DNA of 8,940 nt from Candidatus Methanoperedentaceae archaeon. Its GTDB lineage: Archaea > Halobacteriota > Methanosarcinia > Methanosarcinales > Methanoperedenaceae. Below are positions 6,576-8,940 of the stretch, piece by piece. The notes under the pieces are model-generated. The model saw nothing but the letters and a program-made list of their open reading frames with translations, did no database searches and had not been told where the DNA came from. Position numbers and translations under genes: made by a program. Where the stretch lies: positions 1 to 8,940 of the forward strand of contig DAHXMQ010000082.1 of NCBI GenBank assembly GCA_027371625.1. The letters run 5' to 3'. How positions within the stretch are numbered: position 1 is the first letter of the stretch; every line of letters starts with the position of its first letter.

Positions 6576-6824
6576 ATGACCACCATCACGCTGAAAACTA
6601 AAGGGCTGCAAAACGAAATACTGGAGAGGATGGTCTCTTTAGGTCTGGCATCCACGAAAAAGGAGGCAATAGACTTTGCATTACTGAAAATGGGATTCGA
6701 TATTGGACTTCTGAAATCCGAAGAGATACTTAAATTTATCGATAAAATCGTAGCCAAAAAAAGAATGAGTCCCGAAGAAGTAGCTGCTGAAATAGAACGC
6801 GTGAAAAATGAAAGTCTATCTTGA
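6576..6824 (+). CDS. vapB: VapB-type antitoxin
   Basis: This 82-aa protein lies directly before, and overlaps by 17 nt, a PIN-domain toxin gene, the standard antitoxin position. The N-terminal part has a strand-helix-helix pattern of the ribbon-helix-helix kind: TTITLKTKG, NEILERMVSLGLA, then STKKEAIDFALLKMGF (about 2-41). This fold binds DNA as a dimer. The charged C-terminal half (SPEEVAAEIERVKNES) would wrap around and inhibit the toxin. Antitoxins of this class usually autorepress their own promoter together with the toxin. The specific subfamily is uncertain, and the assignment rests mainly on context and on this fold pattern. It is AT-rich like its partner. Confidence 0.82.
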   Translation: MTTITLKTKGLQNEILERMVSLGLASTKKEAIDFALLKMGFDIGLLKSEEILKFIDKIVAKKRMSPEEVAAEIERVKNESLS

Positions 6825-7224
6825 TTCTTCAGCAATTATTTATGCCTTTGAGTTTAAAGACAGCAACTCCAGGAAAATCCTGGATTTAATAATTCGTGGA
6901 GAAATTGAAGCACATATAACTCAAAAAGTAATTAAGGAGACAAAAACTTTTTTTGTACGCAATCGTGGTGAGAAGGCTTGGGCTGCTGTTAGGACAATTT
7001 TAACAAGGCATTTTAAACTCATCAAAGAAACAAGTTATTCGATTGAAAAATACCGAGGAATGATTAAAGACAAGGATCTGGAGCACCTTGCTGCATTTAA
7101 AGATTTGAATCTGGATCTGCTGATAGCGTATGATAGAGATTTTAAAGATATTTCTGGATACATCACCCCAAAGAATTTTCTTATAAAAATAAATAAAAAA
7201 TTTAATAACGACTTTGAATTCTGA
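6808..7224 (+). CDS. vapC: PIN-domain ribonuclease toxin VapC
   Basis: This 138-aa PIN-domain protein is expected to cleave RNA with Mg2+ or Mn2+ when not held by its antitoxin. The acidic residues of the PIN active site are visible: D6 in MKVYLDSSAIIYAFE, E44 in VIKETKTF, D90 in KDKDLEHLAAF, and D109/D111 in LLIAYDRDF. Length and order fit VapC. The gene overlaps vapB by 17 nt, with GTGA about four bases upstream of the ATG, so translation is probably coupled. The lysine-rich tail (FLIKINKKFNNDFEF) is slightly longer than the core fold needs. The target RNA cannot be read from sequence. Confidence 0.88.
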   Translation: MKVYLDSSAIIYAFEFKDSNSRKILDLIIRGEIEAHITQKVIKETKTFFVRNRGEKAWAAVRTILTRHFKLIKETSYSIEKYRGMIKDKDLEHLAAFKDLNLDLLIAYDRDFKDISGYITPKNFLIKINKKFNNDFEF

Positions 7225-7243
7225 AATTTTGCGACCATAAACC

Positions 7244-7253
7244 TTTTATCTCA
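7244..7253 (+). promoter_or_regulatory. TATA box for the RPA gene
   Basis: TTTTATCTCA starts 30 nt before ATG 7274, with the same sequence and spacing as the promoter of vapB. A leaderless transcript is predicted. Confidence 0.6.
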
Positions 7254-7273
7254 ACCAACCTTTTCAGCATATT

Positions 7274-8398
7274 ATGGTGGATTTCGAGGAGATCGAAGAG
7301 GTTTACAAAAAGCTTGAAGGAAAGCTTACGCGTGATGATTTTAAGTCAAAGGTAGAAGAGAAAGTCACCATGATGAACGGGCTTTGCGATTCAAAGACCG
7401 CAGCCATGCTCGTGGCAAGCGAGTTCGGGCTTAATGAGACAATAAAAATCAGGGATATGACGGGCGATAAGGGCAATGTCGTCTTTATTGCAAAGGTAAT
7501 CTCGGTAGGCGATATAAGAGAATTCACGCGAGATAACGATACAATAGGCAGGGTCGTGAACCTGACGCTTGCAGACGACACGGGCTCAAGCGGGGCAGCT
7601 CTCTGGGATGAAGCCTGCGACCTCGTGAAGATAGGGGACATAAAAGTCGGACAGAGCCTCAAGGTGAAGGGATACATAAAAGCGGGGCAGCGCGGGCTTG
7701 AGGTCAATGTGGGTAAAGGCGGAAGTATCGAGCATGTGGAAAAGGAAGTGCCTGTGAGTATAAAGCCTTTGAAAATTAACGAGACCAAGCCCGGCATGAA
7801 CGGTTTGAATATCGTTGGAAGGGTTATCGATATAGGAAAGGTGCGAACCTTTGCGCGCAAGGACGGAACTACGGGGAAGGTTACAAACGTGACCATAGGG
7901 GACGAGACTGGTAAGATAAGGCTCGTGCTGTGGGATGGAAAGGCAGAGTCGCCAGGTTTTAACGTTGGTGATACTGTGGAAATAACCAATGCCTATGCGC
8001 GTGAGAATACCTTCAGTAACCAGACAGAGCTGAATCTGGGCTCTGGCAGCGGGATTGCAAAGAGCAACTGTGTTGTTGACTACTCAGAAGCCCTCACGCC
8101 CATTTCCGACATCGGAATAAACCAGGCTTACAGCGTGGCAGGACATGTCTCTGGAATCGACGAAATCAGGGAATTCGAGAGGCAGGACGGCACCAAGAGC
8201 AAAGTATCGAATATCTACATCTCGGATGATACAGGAAGAATAAGGGTGGCGCTGTGGGGAGAGCATGCAGAGCTGGTTAATGAGGTGGATATAGGAAGCG
8301 AGATACGCATTATCGATGCCTATGCAAAATCTGGCAGGAACGAGGAAGTGGAGTTGAGCGCTGGCGCAAGGACAAGGATACAGATTATAAGAAAATAA
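7274..8398 (+). CDS. Replication protein A-type ssDNA-binding protein with three OB folds
   Basis: This 374-aa protein binds single-stranded DNA during replication, repair and recombination. After an N-terminal helical stretch (1-60) it carries three tandem OB folds, at about 68-155, 177-262 and 285-372. Each repeats the same plan: a first strand (VVFIAKVISVGDIREFTR, LNIVGRVIDIGKVRTFAR, YSVAGHVSGIDEIREFER), a short loop, a DDTG/DETG turn (101-104, 210-213, 318-321), then xALW/VLW and a closing strand. I see no C-terminal zinc finger, unlike the two-OB RPA2 and RPA3 of Methanosarcina; it is closer to the multi-OB RPA1 type, which has four. It lies just upstream of radA in the same direction, fitting a joint role in recombination. 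The strong likeness among the three folds suggests internal duplication. Confidence 0.94.
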   Translation: MVDFEEIEEVYKKLEGKLTRDDFKSKVEEKVTMMNGLCDSKTAAMLVASEFGLNETIKIRDMTGDKGNVVFIAKVISVGDIREFTRDNDTIGRVVNLTLADDTGSSGAALWDEACDLVKIGDIKVGQSLKVKGYIKAGQRGLEVNVGKGGSIEHVEKEVPVSIKPLKINETKPGMNGLNIVGRVIDIGKVRTFARKDGTTGKVTNVTIGDETGKIRLVLWDGKAESPGFNVGDTVEITNAYARENTFSNQTELNLGSGSGIAKSNCVVDYSEALTPISDIGINQAYSVAGHVSGIDEIREFERQDGTKSKVSNIYISDDTGRIRVALWGEHAELVNEVDIGSEIRIIDAYAKSGRNEEVELSAGARTRIQIIRK

Positions 8399-8448
8399 GT
8401 AACATTACTTTCACCCTGCTCTAAGAAGGTTTATAGCCGTGCGTGAAG

Positions 8449-8457
8449 ATTTAAAAA
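8449..8457 (+). promoter_or_regulatory. Likely TATA box for radA
   Basis: ATTTAAAAA, centred about 51 nt before ATG 8504, would start transcription near 8478 and give a short leader carrying the GGAGG site. TTTATAG at 8430-8436 is an alternative that would give a longer leader. Confidence 0.4.
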
Positions 8458-8465
8458 CATAAATT

Positions 8466-8492
8466 GTGCACCGGGAACAATAAAACGTGCAC
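8466..8492. repeat. Two GTGCAC palindromes 21 bp apart
   Basis: GTGCAC occurs at 8466-8471 and 8487-8492, a centre-to-centre distance of 21 bp, about two helical turns. Both follow a short AT-rich run (AAATT, AAAAC). They lie between the proposed TATA box and the ribosome site of radA, where a bound protein could affect initiation. A related GTGCGT lies at 8439-8444. Function is inference. Confidence 0.35.
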
Positions 8493-8493
8493 T

Positions 8494-8498
8494 GGAGG
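8494..8498 (+). promoter_or_regulatory. Ribosome binding site of radA
   Basis: GGAGG lies five bases before ATG 8504. This full Shine-Dalgarno match marks radA as a leadered gene, in contrast to its leaderless-looking neighbours. Confidence 0.8.
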
Positions 8499-8503
8499 AA
8501 ATC

Positions 8504-8940
8504 ATGGAAAGAAAAGGATTGGAAGATCTGCCGGGCGTTGGTCCGGCAACAGCAGAGAAACTCAAGGAAGCCGGCTACGGCTCAATCGAAGCCATCGCAG
8601 TATCCTCGTCGTCTGAACTTGCAGGCATCGCAGATATCGGCGAATCCACTGCCCAGAAAATCATAAATGCAGCGCGCCAGGCTGCCGACGTAGGGGGCTT
8701 TGAGACCGGCGATGCTGTTCTTGAGCGGCGAAAGCTTGTGGGCAAGCTAAGCTTCGGCACAAAAGCCTTGGATGAGCTTATGGGCGGTGGCGTGGAGACC
8801 CAGGCAATCACGGAATTCTACGGCGAGTTCGGCTCTGGAAAGACACAGGTGGGGCACCAGATGGCCGTGAACGTGCAGCTTTCGCAGGAAGAGAAAGGGC
8901 TTGGCGGGTCTGCGATAATAATAGACACAGAAAATACCTT
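8504..8940 (+). CDS. radA: DNA repair and recombination protein RadA (5' part, runs off window)
   Basis: RadA is the archaeal Rad51/RecA recombinase, forming ATP-dependent filaments on ssDNA and driving strand exchange. The visible 145 codons show the N-terminal helix-hairpin-helix domain, which helps bind DNA ([19 protein letters not shown] at 6-24 and [12 protein letters not shown] at 42-53). They also show the linker [12 protein letters not shown] (65-76), whose F66 lies in the polymerisation motif, and the Walker A loop GEFGSGKT (107-114) preceded by ITEFYG. The last residues, AIIIDTENT, match the strand after Walker A. Archaeal RadA is about 325 aa, so more than half, including Walker B and the DNA-binding loops, lies beyond the window; nothing suggests a break. 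It is preceded by the RPA gene and a leader containing GGAGG. Confidence 0.97.
   Translation, partial: MERKGLEDLPGVGPATAEKLKEAGYGSIEAIAVSSSSELAGIADIGESTAQKIINAARQAADVGGFETGDAVLERRKLVGKLSFGTKALDELMGGGVETQAITEFYGEFGSGKTQVGHQMAVNVQLSQEEKGLGGSAIIIDTENT

Noticed and set aside
7303..7989. 228-aa minus-strand open frame antisense to the RPA gene
   Set aside because: A long but low-complexity Ser/Pro/Thr/Phe-rich translation typical of the antisense of a coding repeat; the plus strand has three clear OB folds.
1..8940. CRISPR array, tRNA or rRNA genes, or insertion sequence
   Set aside because: No regularly spaced repeats, no cloverleaf or rRNA-like stretches and no transposase motifs or terminal inverted repeats were seen on either strand.

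Overview
The window is archaeal and most resembles the Methanosarcinales or a related methanogenic or methanotrophic euryarchaeote. It carries a RadA recombinase, a multi-OB replication protein A, the coenzyme F420 gene cofC, TATA-type promoters about 27 nt upstream of start codons (many transcripts look leaderless), and a few GGAGG ribosome sites. The exact genus is an inference.

Left part (1-1134): a leftward gene for an unrecognised 273-aa protein ending in a C-X2-C-X12-C-X2-C zinc ribbon. It is followed by a roughly 300-bp divergent intergenic stretch with a GC-rich hairpin and what may be a decayed reading frame. Then come rightward cofC (F420 biosynthesis) and a compact four-gene metal-uptake unit: a DtxR/MntR-type regulator, a zinc-type substrate-binding lipoprotein (znuA), an ATPase (znuC) and a permease (znuB). 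A perfect 9-1-9 palindrome overlaps the TATA box in front of the regulator, so the unit is probably autoregulated by metal. The regulator lacks several canonical DtxR/MntR ligands and is unusually rich in cysteine, including a CCCC tail.

Middle part (4694-7224): pdxS, the PLP synthase subunit, has its own promoter. It converges on an AT-rich, leftward M48/HtpX-like membrane metalloprotease. A short AT-rich gap with a possible gene remnant follows, then a vapB-vapC type II toxin-antitoxin pair with a 17-nt overlap. The AT-rich composition of this block differs from the flanking core genes and suggests accessory insertions.

Right part (7225-8940): a three-OB-fold RPA-type single-strand DNA-binding protein followed by the start of radA, which runs off the window. 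Both act in homologous recombination: RPA coats ssDNA and RadA forms the strand-exchange filament. The radA leader carries two GTGCAC palindromes 21 bp apart.

I do not see a CRISPR array, tRNA, rRNA, complete insertion sequence or multi-gene novel defence system. The best candidates for something undescribed are the zinc-ribbon protein at the left edge and the rewired metalloregulator with its operator.
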